A model generated the notes under the pieces. The model saw only the letters and a program-made list of their open reading frames with translations. It made no database searches and was not told where the DNA came from. From NCBI GenBank assembly GCA_022478985.1, contig JAKSZP010000004.1, positions 248,001-312,000 of the forward strand: a DNA stretch of 64,000 bases. The letters run 5' to 3'. The position numbers and the translations under genes were made by a program. The DNA comes from Massospora cicadina (taxonomy: Eukaryota; Entomophthoromycota; Entomophthoromycetes; Entomophthorales; Entomophthoraceae). Numbering within the stretch: position 1 is the stretch's first letter; each line of letters opens with the position of its first letter. Of this stretch, positions 47,200 through 59,499 are shown piece by piece.

Positions 47200-47520
47200 T
47201 TTTACCAGGTTGAGGTGTGGATAATCCACCTCACCCATCTCCAGCCTCTAAATACATATTGGGAATTCTGAGGCATTTGCTAAAAAGTGACTTTAAAATG
47301 GCACCTATACTAGGCTAAGGTGTAGTGCAGCAGCAACCTTGACCCAGCCTCTAATCATCTATGTGGACCCAAGGAGTATTCTCTTACTGCCATCATGATC
47401 TTACTGGCATCTAGTCATCACCTTGCTATCAAGTTGAGGTGTGGGGATATGTATGCCTAAACTGGCCTCTTGTCATCTTTGGGGTCCTGGTAAAGTTTGC
47501 ATCCCTTTATATGACTCAAT
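47200..47520. repeat. Degenerate tandem repeat, unit about 105-120 bp, three copies
   Basis: The block AGGTTGAGGTGTGG or a variant recurs at 47207, 47312 and 47431. Each copy is followed by a CCTCT-A-TCAT-like block and a TGGG(A/G)-CC block. Strongly diverged. Confidence 0.4.
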
Positions 47521-48770
47521 GGGATATGATAATAGTGTTGAGGGGTTTGTAGGTGGCCATCAACCCATTCAATTAAGTAAAGCATTAGAACAGTACCAAC
47601 TTTTAGATAGATACCAGGTTAAATTGTCAAGGTTATATCAATGGGTGACTTTTAACTTTTCCCAATGCAAATAAAGCCTCAAATTTGGGTTTCCAAATGG
47701 CTTACCATTTTAATAATCTTTTTTGACTTTAATCCATAAATTAGTGAGTAATGCATTATTGGGCCAAAGTACTAAAATTTAGCATATTTAAGTTACTATT
47801 TTGTCAGATGATGCTTTGTTGGGCTGAAGGCCCAAAATTAGCATCAACGTTGGATTATATTAAATTGATTAATCCCCATTTACAAAAGTTAAATACTTTA
47901 TATGCAATACATAGGATAAATCTCCTTGATGTTCACTTTTCAATGAGTTTGGGCGATTTTTTTCCTATTTCCGCTTAGTCCCTATTTTCCTAGCCCTATT
48001 GAGGGCTAGGATTCGATCAAATAGATAACATTTTTACTTTCAGGTATAATTTTTAGCCTAGTTAATACTAGTGATATTGTCTGTTAAAATAACAGAGATT
48101 TGTCTTGGTACAGCTAAGCTGCCAAGAGATTGCCCTAGGGACTCAATAGTCTACTAGGTGATTGTGCTGGGCTATAAGCAACTAATAATTACATAGCTTT
48201 AAAGGATCCCGGAAATCAAAATCCAACAAAAAAACTCAATAGTTACACAGCAGATAGACTTCCAAACTGGGCATGATGGAATTGGAATCAATATATAAAG
48301 TTAACCAAAAAGGTAAAATAAAATGAATGGTTTTAGTATGAAAGCCTAACCAAACCTGGAATGATGGTGGGATGAGAGTCTAATGAAAACAAAGTCTTAT
48401 ATTATATAATTACTAATACTGTAAAATTCTATCAATGGAAAATTAGATTGCTAATCCTTATAATTATGAATCCTCTTAGTTATCCTGACATCTTTAGGAA
48501 TTTCAATACTGAACAAATGGTTTATTACAGGTTGATTTAAGCCTATAAACCTTCTTTGGGTCCCAATTTGTGTTAACTTGACAAGTTTTTGGTTATCTGA
48601 CTTAATTTCCAACAATATGAGTCCACTTATGGCACTATGATAAGTGGACATTAACAAACTTATAATATAAATATTGGCAATATAGTGATATAAGTTTCTC
48701 TGCATATAAACTTATTTTAAATTGGGTCATGTAAATCAAACAAATATTTTAGCTAAATTTGTCTTGTTGT
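47521..48770. other. Unassigned sequence
   Basis: No recognised gene. A small duplicated block (GTAATGCATTATTGGGCC..., about 47745, and GATGATGCTTTGTTGGGCT..., about 47808) is the only internal structure seen. Confidence 0.35.
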
Positions 48771-48774
48771 CAGA

Positions 48775-49310
48775 CATTCTCCTTCTCAACTTAAGCAAAA
48801 GAATGTTGGAGGTATTAGTGCTCCCAAATCTGCTACCATGATTGGCCCATCATCTGCCCAATCTTCAAATAATATTGTGGATATCAATGATATGAGTACC
48901 CACAGCAAAAAGACCCTAGCAGATTCTTGGTGGAATCCTAACTATCAGAGAAATATGGTTTATCACAAAAATTAGCTTAAAAAGGTAATAACTAATAATA
49001 GGATTACTCCAACTTCTCAGCCAAATTTGAGGAGTTCAATATCGCATGGATCTGAACCTCTGCAAGGTGAGAAGATTCTACTTGTCAATGATTGGGTGCA
49101 AATTGACAAATCATTACCACACAAATCTGACCACCTCTGAGGTGCAAAGATTTTACTCAATGATGATAGGGTGCAAATTAACCAATCATTACCACCCAAG
49201 TCTGACCATCGCCAAGGGGAGAAGATTTTACTCACTGGTAATTGGATACAATTCATCAAATCATTACCACATGGGTCAGTTTTGCCTCAAAAAAATTTTT
49301 ATCTTTGATC
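48775..49310 (+). pseudogene. Degenerate ORF of unknown family with 25-residue tandem repeats
   Basis: One plus-strand frame stays coherent for about 175 codons with only two internal stops (TAG near 48972, TGA near 49138) and the composition of a soluble polar protein. A Ser/Asn-rich N part with KKTLADSWWNPNYQRNMVYH is followed by three units of 25 residues built on GEKILLVNDWVQIDKSLPHK and variants. No family recognised. Because the repeat is 75 bp, other frames are also open there, so coding in this frame is an inference from composition and length. Confidence 0.45.
49064..49285. repeat. 75-bp tandem repeat, three copies
   Basis: Units share TCTGA-CC, then GAGAAGATT-TACT and GGGTGCAAATTGACAAATC or a variant, ending CATTACCAC. 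The unit length is an exact multiple of three with no indels between copies, unlike the minisatellite at 3257-3620. Confidence 0.75.
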
Positions 49311-49439
49311 TGATAGTCCAAAAACCTATATTTACTAATTTAGATGACTCAGCTTTATATTCTTTTGCCTCAAATACCCATGGTCTCAAAATCCAAACTA
49401 GTTTAAATAGGAAAAACTAGTATCGAAAAGGACCTTTGA

Positions 49440-49515
49440 AGGATGGTTAGCTGAGCGGGTAAAGCTGCTTCCACCCCTAGTGCAGGTTTTGAGTTCAAAA
49501 CCTGTGCTGGCTAGA
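49440..49515 (+). tRNA. tRNA-like segment (tRNA pseudogene or SINE head)
   Basis: An A-box-like TTAGCTGAGCGGG (about 49447-49459) and a B-box-like GGTTTTGAGTTCAAAACC (about 49485-49502) are spaced as in a tRNA. The second can fold as a T arm with a loop one base too long. The acceptor ends pair poorly (GGATGG versus CTGGCTAG), so a functional tRNA is unlikely. A tRNA-derived SINE is the better guess. No amino-acid identity assigned. Confidence 0.4.
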
Positions 49516-49579
49516 AAACATTCTCAGTGTGGTATATTTGTCCCAAGGTCAACCCACCTTAAATAATTTTAAAGAAAAG

Positions 49580-51316
49580 GACCTTTCTTGGTTTTGCCTC
49601 ACTTAAAACAATAAAAAACATAAAAACTTTTATAAAGCGTTATTTTATACTTTTATTAAAAAGTAAGATTCTCACTCTGAGAAAATATTTGTGGCATCCA
49701 TCGGTGGATCCCACACTTGTCACAAAATCATATAGATTCTAGCATAAACTCTAGATGTTTCAAAAGTTTATTTCTTTATATATAACTAATGGCATAGTTT
49801 TATATGTTATATAAAACATCTTAACACATTTATAAGAAACTTATTTCTCTACTTAGTCTATATCAATAACAAGTTTAATAGATCTTCTCTGACACTAACT
49901 AAATATTAACTGGCTGTGCACATTTTTATTGATTGATTATGGAGTGTAGTTAGTAGATCACTATATCTATCTTTGAAAATCTGAGTTATACTAAATTAAT
50001 AACTTGCCTATTTATACTATCAGATATCCCAATATCTACTATTATGGGTAGAATATGGAGCGCCAATCATCTTATCAAGTTCACCTATCCAAAATACTTT
50101 AAGAGAATTAATAATACTTACCCCAAATTCAGCCCCTATATTACTATTTTAGTAAAGAGCTGGATGTGTAAATTCTGACTTTTATAGACTTGTAGGGGTT
50201 GACAATATATGAATTATTTTTAACAATTTATTAGGTGATTAAAAGTTGTTTTATACATAGCAGAATAATTTCCTGAGACCTTCTTGGGTAAAATTTATAA
50301 CTTTATTTTTCTTTGATTTCACACACTAAATCTGACTTCAGAATGAAACTTCCAATGCTTCAATTCAGATAGAAGTTAACCCGCTACAACCTAGTGCCAC
50401 CACATATACTCTAAATGAATCAAGGCACAGTAAACCATACATCTGACATGTCATAAAACACATCAGATAAAGATTTTTTATGATAACTGTATACTTTTAC
50501 AACAGAATGATAACACATCCAGAGTATTACTTAGCTAACCTTTCAATATGTACCTTAACATACACCTTGATGCACTGCAATTTACATTCCTCCCTGATAT
50601 AGGCATATCACAAAATATGGGAATATCACCTCTCCATATTTTTTAATCTAATCTTAATTTGATTAGCTTATTTGAGGCAGGTTAACCTTGGGATAAATAT
50701 TACAGTAGTTTAGGAAAGGAAGCAAGAATAAAAGAAATGGATGACAAAACCTAAGTACTGGTGGTAAACTTTACTGCGCTTGATCTGATAGGCCATGGTT
50801 ATATGATCAAACTTCACTGATTTGATTGGCTGCACCAAGGCATTGTGTGCAACTTTACATGTATTCATATCCTTCTGGCATGAATATTAAATTTTTGCCA
50901 CAACTGAATCAAACCTGATGCATAGGCAATAGTAGGATGCATTTCAACTACACTAAAACCCCTTATATTTTTTAATTTGACTTTCATAGTTATATATGTA
51001 ACTCTCAATAACTAATTATTTTATTACTATATAAAAAAGCTTTACTTATCATACAAATCTTTTTCTCTTTGTCATTAATTTAACCCTTTCTATATCAATA
51101 GTTAGCTATCTTAAAACAGGCCTAACTCATCACATAGTACTTTCAGTCTTCATTAAGAGACAAAAGTTCTAACAGGCTGATATAAATTAATAAAATTTGG
51201 CCCCAATTATCAAGCTACCTGCAACATATTATTCTCACAGATAAACATAGTGCCAGATTACTTGGAATTAGTACAGCAAGAAACCAATAATAAACCTAAC
51301 AATATGCGCTCAATAT
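49580..51316. other. Unassigned AT-rich DNA
   Basis: No gene or repeat recognised. Confidence 0.4.
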
Positions 51317-51724
51317 TGTAACAATTATTTTGCATGAGATGGTTTCCTAATTGCCATAACCATAGGGAATTAATCTTGCACAATGGTTGTAATTTAATTT
51401 TTGATTTTCAAAATTAGATTGATTGTTAATTTAAAGTTGTTATTTAAATATGGGTTAGTTCAAGCCAGTCATCAATGCTGGGATCAAAGGGCTTTTCATG
51501 CTTAAACTATTAGAATTAATTTAGCTCATAGGTTTGCTTTATAACCTGAAGGTAGAAATCATCCAGATCACTTGGGAGTACTAAAAAATTCACCCTCCGC
51601 AATGCTACTGTGAATAAACTTACCTCTTTGAATAATTTTTGGAAAAGTTGTGAAGTATTAATTTAATTATTAGTTTGCTTAATGAAGGAATCCCTTTTTA
51701 TGCCCTTATTTACTGAACAGTATA
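51317..51724 (+). repeat. Element C first LTR, part 1
   Basis: Colinear with 53578-53990, including the GAGATGGTTT-CTAAT and TTTGCTTTATAAC blocks. Confidence 0.75.
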
Positions 51725-52272
51725 TGTTACTTCAAGAAAGTGAAAGATAAAATTTAGACTGTCCTGCCAGTCAGGATGTGAGAGCATCCGGAAGGTGATC
51801 CAGAATGCCATTGGCACTGCTGCTTGGACAATGTTTAGATGGGCTGTAAGGTAGGTTACCAACAAGCACCAATAGAACACAAAAATGAGGAGCACCCCAG
51901 CAAAAATTAGGCCATTGTGACCCCAGAGCTCGCAGGCTCAGGTGAGGGAAATGCTCAGATTGGGGTAGCAGGTTTGGATCCCCCTCATGAAGAGGATTGA
52001 AATAAAAAAAAATTGATGGGGAGGTGAATTTTTGCCCATAGTGAGTAAAGCTCCACGCACAAACTGCTGAGGTCCTGACAGTGAATCACTTTGGCGATTG
52101 GAGAATATATTAGGAGGTCCTGAGCACGGTAAGCCAAGTTGATGTCAGAGGGCAGCAAAGTTGCAAAAATGACTGCAATGGCCCAGTTGTTGCATAACCT
52201 GTAGTTCCACATTAGAGGGCGTTGCAATATACCAGAAAAGACTAAATTTGCAACAAGTAAAAATTTGTTCAA
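51710..52272 (-). pseudogene. LTR-encoded membrane-protein-like ORF, solo-LTR copy
   Basis: Two minus-strand frames (52272-51985, then 51895-51710) are colinear with the protein at 39638-40150. A hydrophobic N part ending ELYSLWAKIHLPINFF is followed, after a frame change, by helix 1 MLLIFVFYWCLLVTYL and helix 2 AAVPMAFWITFRML, with SHPDWQDSLNFIFHF at the end. Hydrophobic character and HPDWQ--LNF are retained despite clear DNA divergence. Confidence 0.5.
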
Positions 52273-53026
52273 AAGAAGGAATTTTCTTATTATATTTTTA
52301 ATAAAGAAAATTGACCAACAATCATTCTTGTGGGAGACAATTGCTTAAATGCTAGATCAACTTGGGGAATACCGTTGTGCTGATGGGATTTGGGACTCAA
52401 GCTTACTGACCTAAACTTGCAAAAATTCAAGTGAGGGGTTTTCAGTTAAACCGATCTGAGGGTGTTGATGCCAGGATGAGTCATCATCAGTTTGTCCTCA
52501 GGCGCCTGAAGAGCAGTTTTTCTGCAATTATGCCAATTTGATTGGTGAAATATCAAATGATGAGTGACGGGAGCCTCCCAAGGCAATCCCACATAGGGAT
52601 GGTCCCAAGTGGTCAGGAACAGGTTTGGGATGCCCAATCTGCCCACACCTGATCACTCTGGCACCCGTTTGGACTTGTGGAGTTTTGTGGATTGAATTTT
52701 TGATGTGGAAGGAGATCATTTATTTTAGCTAATTTTGCTAAATTCAAAATTATATTAGGAGAGGGACTCACCAATCCATTCTGAATTGGTTTTTATTTAC
52801 CAAAACCTTAATGCAGATGTTTTTGATTACCATAACAATTCTTCAGTTACCAACACAGGGATGGGTGGCAAAGCTTTTAGAGGGTGGGCCATAACCCACC
52901 ACTCGTCCAACACATGGACAAGTTCACCCTGAGAGACAAGGGGGTGGCCGGCCGTTTTGGACCCTCTTTAGAAGGGAAAGGGGATTCCACCCAGTCTAAG
53001 TGCAAGGGAGCTCCCCTGGACTTACA
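51725..53026 (-). repeat. Solo LTR of the element B family (minus strand)
   Basis: Ends match the B LTR in reverse complement: the plus strand starts TGTTACTTC and ends CCTGGACTTACA (B starts TGTAAGTACCAGG). Internal blocks match too, for example CCTATGTGGGATTGCCTTGGG and GACTGTCCTGCCAGTCAGGAT in their respective orientations. At 1302 bp it is somewhat shorter than the B LTR. There is no interior, so it arose by LTR-LTR recombination. Flanking GTATA/GTTAC is a decayed target duplication at best. Confidence 0.8.
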
Positions 53027-53031
53027 GTTAC

Positions 53032-53250
53032 TCAGAGACCCCAAAGGTGATGAGAATGAATTGGCTCAATACCTCAGCCAAGTGTGACATTAAAGTCAGC
53101 AAAAGAATTTGACTGTCCCAAATATATTTAGAATGAAACAATTCTTTTGAATTGGTAAACTTACCTAAACCACCATTAGATTGATGGAACTCTGTTTGGG
53201 CGTGTGGTTAGCATACTGACGCAACATTTTGAAACTTGGGATATTCCAAG
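53032..53250 (+). repeat. Element C first LTR, part 2
   Basis: Colinear with 54010-54227, including the CCCCAAAGGT-AT, ATACCTCAG and ACTTGGG-TATTCCAAG blocks. Confidence 0.75.
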
Positions 53251-53577
53251 AGTTATTTTACTCCAAACTTAATTTTACTAAAATGGGGAGAAGGCTATTG
53301 TCCCAAGAATACCCAACCCTGTCACCTACCCACCTGTTTCATCTCCATCCATTGTGGTAGGGGGAGGTTGGGGGATGCTAAATAAACTGCTGGTGGTTGA
53401 AGCCTCTTGCACTCACCAGGAGATTCCAGGGGAAGCATTGACACTTTCTATAGCCTCTGGATTTTTAGATAGTATTTACCCTGCCTCTCAGTCTAAAAGG
53501 TTACACATTGTATGCGGGGCCATGAGTTTCACCCATGCTTGGAGAGCCAAAAGGGCTTCCCTTTTAGTGATGAATAA
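53251..53577 (+). other. Element C internal region
   Basis: 327 bp with one plus-strand frame (from 53354, 81 codons, running into the LTR) of unknown identity. No gag or pol motifs. Confidence 0.45.
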
Positions 53578-54227
53578 TGTAAAAATTGGTTTCACATGAG
53601 ATGGTTTTCTAATCACCAGAACATTAGGGAATTCTATCTCATGCAATGGATAAAATCTGATTTTCAATTTGTTTAAATTGTATGATCACTGGTTTAGAGG
53701 TAAATTTATTTAAATTTGGGTTTTTTCCATACAACCAACAATACTGAGATCAAAAGGCTTCCACGCCTAAACTATTTAAATTAATTTAGCTCTAAAGTTT
53801 GCTTTATAACATGGAGGTAGCTTTGTACAAAGTCCAGTTTTGAGTTCTAAAGAATGCACTCACTGCCTTGCTACCACAAACAAATTACTCCTTTGCTGAA
53901 TATGTTAATTTTTTAATTTAATTTGTAAAGTATTAATTTTATTTATTGTGGTTAATGAAGACACTCCTTTTTATGCCCTTGTTTACTTAGTAGTGTGTAG
54001 GCTACTCTATAATCCCCAAAGGTAATAAACAGAATTGGTCCCATACCTCAGAAAAGTGGGACAACGGAGTCAGTAGAGCAATTATGAGTTTTCTGAGTTG
54101 TATAGAGAGGGAACAATTCCTTTAAATCAGTAAACTTACCCATATCACCTTCAGATTGAGGGAATTCTATTTGGACATGCGGTTAGTTTACCAACACAAC
54201 GTTTGGAAACTTGGGGTAATCCAAGCA
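53578..54227 (+). repeat. Element C second LTR
   Basis: Uninterrupted copy. It shows what the first LTR looked like before the solo LTR inserted. Confidence 0.75.
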
Positions 54228-55857
54228 TACAAAATCATGGGCTTGTACACCTCAATTAAGGTACCTCAATATTATTTTGCTTAATGAATGATCATTCCAA
54301 AAATTAGAATTATCCACTGGGCAACTAATGATATAGAAGCCAGTGACAGTATGGACAACTCTCTATATGTATTATTTAAATGCACCTGAGACTCCCTGGA
54401 AGGACTTAATATTTGCTGCAACAATCTTATGTAAAGATAAACAACTTGTCCATTTGCCACTTTGAAGATGTACATAACAAAGTCAAAGCATTTTAAAAAT
54501 ATATTCACCCACTCTACAATTTAGCCAACATCATCAATATAGAATCTCCGCCACTAAGCGTGAAGAAGAAGACAACGTTAGAATTCTTGAATAAAACCTA
54601 GAAAAAGCCGGGACCATCTAGTACTAAAAAACCTAGAAAAAGCCTTTTTTACATTAAGGAGCATAAAGTATAACAGTATAGAAGCTCCCTCCAATGGCAA
54701 GAAGCTAAACTAGCTTGAGGAGCTCATAAAGACATAATCTGAATAATAAGACAAAAATTATTTGATATAGTCCAACTTCACAGAGATTTTCACTGCAAAC
54801 TGACCAAGGATGAACACTACCAGCGCATTAAAAATCTAGAAGCTAACAGTATGAGATTATAAAAAAACTCAAAATCACTAAACAGAATAGCATCAGGACT
54901 CCTGAAACTCACATATGTGTTCTCAAAACTGAAAACAATGCCTTATAATATAAATGAACTTTCTAGACGCTACCCATAAGGGTACTAATAGAAAATCTGA
55001 TCAGGAAGAATCATGCGCATGGGAATCAAAGGAGATACCTTCTGGATCAGAACCTCTCATTCCTGAATCATGAAAGGTGCAACTATAATTAATGCGGCTA
55101 TAAGGACATTGTTGATGAGAAACAATGTAGGCGGCAACAATGCAATTAATCTGGAAAGACTTGAAAGATCCTGATCATATGGAGCCATGGAGGTCTTCTT
55201 GGCATCATGCCCCCATTTGCCTTTAAATATTGAATCTTTCTAACTCAATAAATTATTCTAATTACCTCATCTTTTCATCTTTATCAACTACTTTGCTAGT
55301 TTTACACTTCAAGTCCCATCTTAAAACTCAGCTTTCAGTCCTAAGAACCTATAAGCCAACATAAGTGATGCTAATTTTAAGAGGCACTCCAAGATGTACA
55401 GTGAGAACATCTAATACAGAAAATATAGGATAATAACAATCAAGAAGGCCACTCCTCTGACTGCTCAAGAAGTGCAACTCAATGGATCAACACCTCCCAG
55501 TACAAGGTAAAGACATTAAAGCCTGAAAGCTTAAAATTTCAGGCCACTTTTCAATTCACTCTACCATCCGTTGATCCAGATCAGCATCAACTCAAATATG
55601 AGAACATCAATGAAATTATTTAGCAATTACTGAATGGCATCTACTCTGTGCAAGGACACTTTAGTTGTTCTAAGCCTCTTCTATGCCTTCTACAATATGA
55701 GACTTATATACCTCAGCTCTGCTACCCTTGGGAGAACTGTCTTTGGTAACTGAATGCTATATCTGAAGCTCTGTCCATATGGCTATATACCACATCTTAA
55801 AAATAGTTGTCCTACACTATCATGAAGTAGCTCACCAACTAGGACTCACTCAGTCCC
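54228..55857. other. Unassigned sequence left of element G
   Basis: A-rich, with degenerate plus-strand frames that match no family I know. Possibly an old element. Confidence 0.35.
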
Positions 55858-56332
55858 TTTTTCAGCGTAACAGTTCTCTTGACTGTCACCAAAGTCCAAA
55901 AATAAGCTCAAAGCTGAAAATCAGTGAAGAGGTCAAAAAACCAAAAAATGGAAGGAATACAGACTCTTTTATTGTGTTGGAAAGCATTGATGTTTATAGG
56001 GCGCAAGAGGACATGGTGTCTTAGAGACCTTAGTGGCCCTTCAAGATCAGGATAACTTAATGCCTTCCATATTGACCGCCTGGAGGGTGCCCTCAGTGTA
56101 CTGTGTAGTCCTCATTACCTCAGTGGTGGGGGCCTCGCCTCTTGTAATTCAGGAAGTTTAGAAGGGATTACTGAAGGTGATTTCATTAATTCTCATATGA
56201 GTGATGTTTCCTAATTGAATCTGGGTTTGGTGCCTTCAGGATATGGTTTTGTTTGCACTAGTTTAAGAGTCAATTAGTTAAGGCTCAATTCAGAAGCAGG
56301 GATTTTGACGCTTGTCATCTCAAATCCTGACA
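55858..56332 (-). repeat. Element G 3' LTR
   Basis: Colinear with the right copy from TTCAGCGTAACAG to CTCAAATCCTGACA. Confidence 0.85.
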
Positions 56333-56399
56333 ACACCCCCTTCAAGATCCTGTTGGAGGGGGTATAGGGCCGGAGGAACTGATCATTCACCCAATTCAC

Positions 56400-57480
56400 C
56401 ACTGACCCCTGATTGATGTCAGCAATGAAGTACTTGGAGTTCACCTTATAAATGACCTTATATGGTCTGGATTAAAGGACATCAAGCTTATTCTGTTGAC
56501 CTTTGGGTCAATGGTGATAAAAGAGATTGAGGTTACTCAATTGAAAAATGGGTAAGGAAATCAGCTGACAGTAAATTGGGATGCCTCCCTTCCGGTGGTG
56601 GTGAAAATTCCTTATGTGGCTAAGGCTTGAAGCTGGACCATTTCATCAGCAAAGGCCCTCATAGTTAAATCATAGTTCTCAGGAGCGGAGGCTTCAAGCA
56701 AAGCCTTTAAACTACTTGGGAGCCAGGGAGTACGTCCATACAGAGCCTCTAAGGAGGACATTTTAATAACTCAGTGGTAGCTTATTCAGAAGGCAAGCAA
56801 CGCGCTGGTAGATAACGATTCCAGCAGGCAGGATTGGAGGTGGCCATCTTCCTTAAAATAGAGACAAGGATACCGTTAGCGCGTTCCACTGCCCCATTGG
56901 TTGATGGGCTGTAAGGGACGGCAAAACTTGAGTTAGTGCCAAAAAGTGAAGTAAGTTCTTGGACTACCTGCGAGATGAAATTTACCCTATTGTCTGAAAT
57001 TAAGATTTGTGTGCATCCATTCAGGGTAAAAAAGGATCAAATAAGGAAAAATCCGTGGCTTTTGCTGTAGCAGCGGGGACTGATATTGCTTTGACCCATT
57101 TGGTCAGGTGGTCCACAGCTAGGATGATGTAAATATAGCCATGTAATCCAGTGGGGAGAAGGTCTATCACATTGATGCTATGATGCTGAAGCGTCCCATT
57201 AGGGCGATGACTGAGCGTTGAAATCTGAGGATTGACTCAGTATTGGTATAACAAGCCATACATGCCTCCAAGACCACTTGGATGGTCTCTACTATTTGTT
57301 CCCAGTAACATCATGGCTTCAACCATTTATAATTCACCTTAACCGCCCAGTGTCCCACAGTAGTATGGCCCTCTAGGATAATGTCAGTTTGGTAAGAAGG
57401 CGGACATAAGGGAGCCATTTATTATTGGACCTCTTGTAGAGCAGCCCATCCTTGATTTAGGTGTCTCAGGTTATCCTTCA
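56400..57480 (-). pseudogene. Element G integrase
   Basis: SINVIDLLPTGLHGYIYIIL then AVDHLTKWVKAISV (about 57180-57060) mark the core. The C-terminal domain shows RPYKVIYKVNSKYFIADI and VNDQFLRPY (about 56465-56365). Many stops and frameshifts. Confidence 0.8.
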
Positions 57481-57689
57481 GAGCTCATCTTGGACCTCAG
57501 GAGTTACCAACTCCCATCCCTCAGGTTGACCAATAAGATCATACAGTCAGTCCTCCTCAGGGGTCAAAGCTGCTTGCACTGGCATCCTGGAGAGGCTGTC
57601 AGCATTTTGGTAAATCGCACCTGTGCGATGGATGATGGTGAAATCGTAGCTCTGCAGTCACAAGGCTCATTGGGTTAAGCGGCAATCTG

Positions 57690-58900
57690 GGTCCTTCATC
57701 TGCTGGAGCCACAGTAGTGAGGAATTTTTAATGACAATGGTAAAGTGGGTACCATAGAGATAAGGCTAAAAATGTTTGATGGCTAGGAAGACAGACAGGC
57801 ACTACCTCTCAAAAATGCTGTAGTTCTGTTTGGCCTTACTCAGTGTCTTCCTAAAATAGGCCACTGGATGGTTTACCTGATTTTTGTCATGCTGGGATAG
57901 GATATCCCCGACGGCAACATTGCTTACATTCATAAACAACAATAAGGGTTATATAAAATGTGGGTGGACTAAAACGGGTTTAGTACATAGAGCAATTCTC
58001 AAGGCATTAAAAGACTGTTCTTGTTCAGGCCGCCATTCAAATGTACATTCTTCTGCAGCAGGTAAAATAGTGGCGCAGCTAGGTGAGTAAACTGGGGGTA
58101 ATCTGATGATAATAGCCCACCATGTTTGGAACACCTGAATATCCCTTAAGCTCTGGGGGAAGGACATCTTTTCTATGGCGTTGACTTTGTCTGGTATAGA
58201 CTGGATGTCATCCTTTGAACTTTGTATCCCAAAAACTCCATTTCTGACTGGAAAAAGAACAATTTGAAGGTTTAAGCTTAATAGAGGCTTATGGAGCCAA
58301 TTGAAAGTTTCCCTGAGATGTTCAACACGTCCATTAAGGTTCAGGAGAAAATTAATGTCATCTAGGTAGATGAGGATGCACAACAGCTTCAAGTCCCTGA
58401 GGATCCCATCCATGGCGCATTGGAAAGTGGCTGAAGCATTGCAGAGGCCCTGAGGCATCATTGCTGGCTCAAATAGTCCTTTGATAGCTATGAGTGCGCA
58501 CTAGACTTGATCTTCAAGGGTGAGCTCAAATTCCAGTATCCGCTGGAAAGCTCCATTGCAGAAAAGTACCGCAATCCGGTGAGAAGATGGAGGAATCTTC
58601 AACTTGGGGCAGAGGATAACTGTCCCTCTTAGTGATGGAGTTAAGCCATTAATAGTCAATCACCATCTGGTGGCTGCCGTCCCTCTTACAAACCAGGCTA
58701 AGGGGAAAGGCCCTAAGGGATGATCAAAGGCACTAAGATTCTGGCGTCAAGTAGTTGTCTGAGCTCCACCACCACCTGGGCTTCTTCAACCTTGCTCTTG
58801 TGGTAAGGTTGGGACTGGAAGGGGGAGCATTCCAAGTCTCCACTTTATGTAGGACTTCATTCATTCTCCAAAGTCATAGGTTGAGGCCAAAAAGGTCTAA
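57690..58900 (-). pseudogene. Element G reverse transcriptase and RNase H
   Basis: MMPQGLCNASATFQCAMDGI (58461-58400) and LCILIYLDDINFLLNLNG (about 58385-58330), with YLDD intact, lie in one 170-codon frame that continues into the connection (FEWRPEQEQSFNALRIAL, about 58050-57995). Upstream blocks include LSSGYWNLSS-like sequence near 58540. RNase H traces follow to about 57690 in other frames. Confidence 0.85.
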
Positions 58901-59499
58901 ATACTTCTCCAACAACTCTTGAACATCGCGCTGTTGGTCATCAGTGAGGTCCTTTATGATACTGATGTCAACCAAGGCCACTGATGGGGGTGTTTCCAAC
59001 CCAAAATCCCTTAGATACTCAAAACTACAGAAATTGTCGACAGACTCCACTGTAGGAGGCAGACATAGTTGGTGAGACTATTTGGGCCTAATATTTTGGG
59101 TTTGTCAGTAAGGTAGCCAACAACACTGATATAGATCCAGCATAAGCTGGATCTAAACGTTTCGGGAAAAAGCACCTCCTTGATGGACGGGTTGTATAGG
59201 ACTCAGATTTTTTACTAAGCATCCAGAGAGGATTTTAACATTGACCCAGGTGTCAGCAATGACTTGGGACTTTGGAGGTATTGTAGTCATTCTAGGTAAG
59301 TAAATTAGCATACTGTATTGCCCATCAACGGCAGGGAGGCAATTAGACTCAAGAGCCCCTTATGTGATATTTGAGCTAATTAATTCAGCCCTCATTCTCC
59401 AATAAGCAGGCTTAGGCCGTGAAATCCATCTTAGAGTCACAAAAGGTTTTGAACTTCAGGGGGACCCAATGCCTTAGTAGGGATAGAAAGTTTTCATCA

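Larger units (their letters stand above)
51317..54227 (+). mobile_element. Small LTR element C with an inserted solo LTR
   Basis: LTR copies are 51317-51724 joined to 53032-53250 (627 bp) and 53578-54227 (650 bp). They start TGTAA(A/C)AATT and end at CCAAG(A/C)A, around a body of only 327 bp without pol: a non-autonomous element. Both LTRs have a CTTTATAAC box, and the first has AATAAA (about 51612) on the plus strand. The first LTR is interrupted by a solo LTR of the B family. Confidence 0.75.

Noticed and set aside
47441..47674. 77-codon plus-strand frame as a small gene
   Set aside because: No motif, and it overlaps a degenerate tandem repeat.
51710..54060. Element C as a retroelement with its own envelope-like gene
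   Set aside because: The membrane-protein frame lies in an inserted solo LTR of the B family, shown by the uninterrupted second LTR of C.
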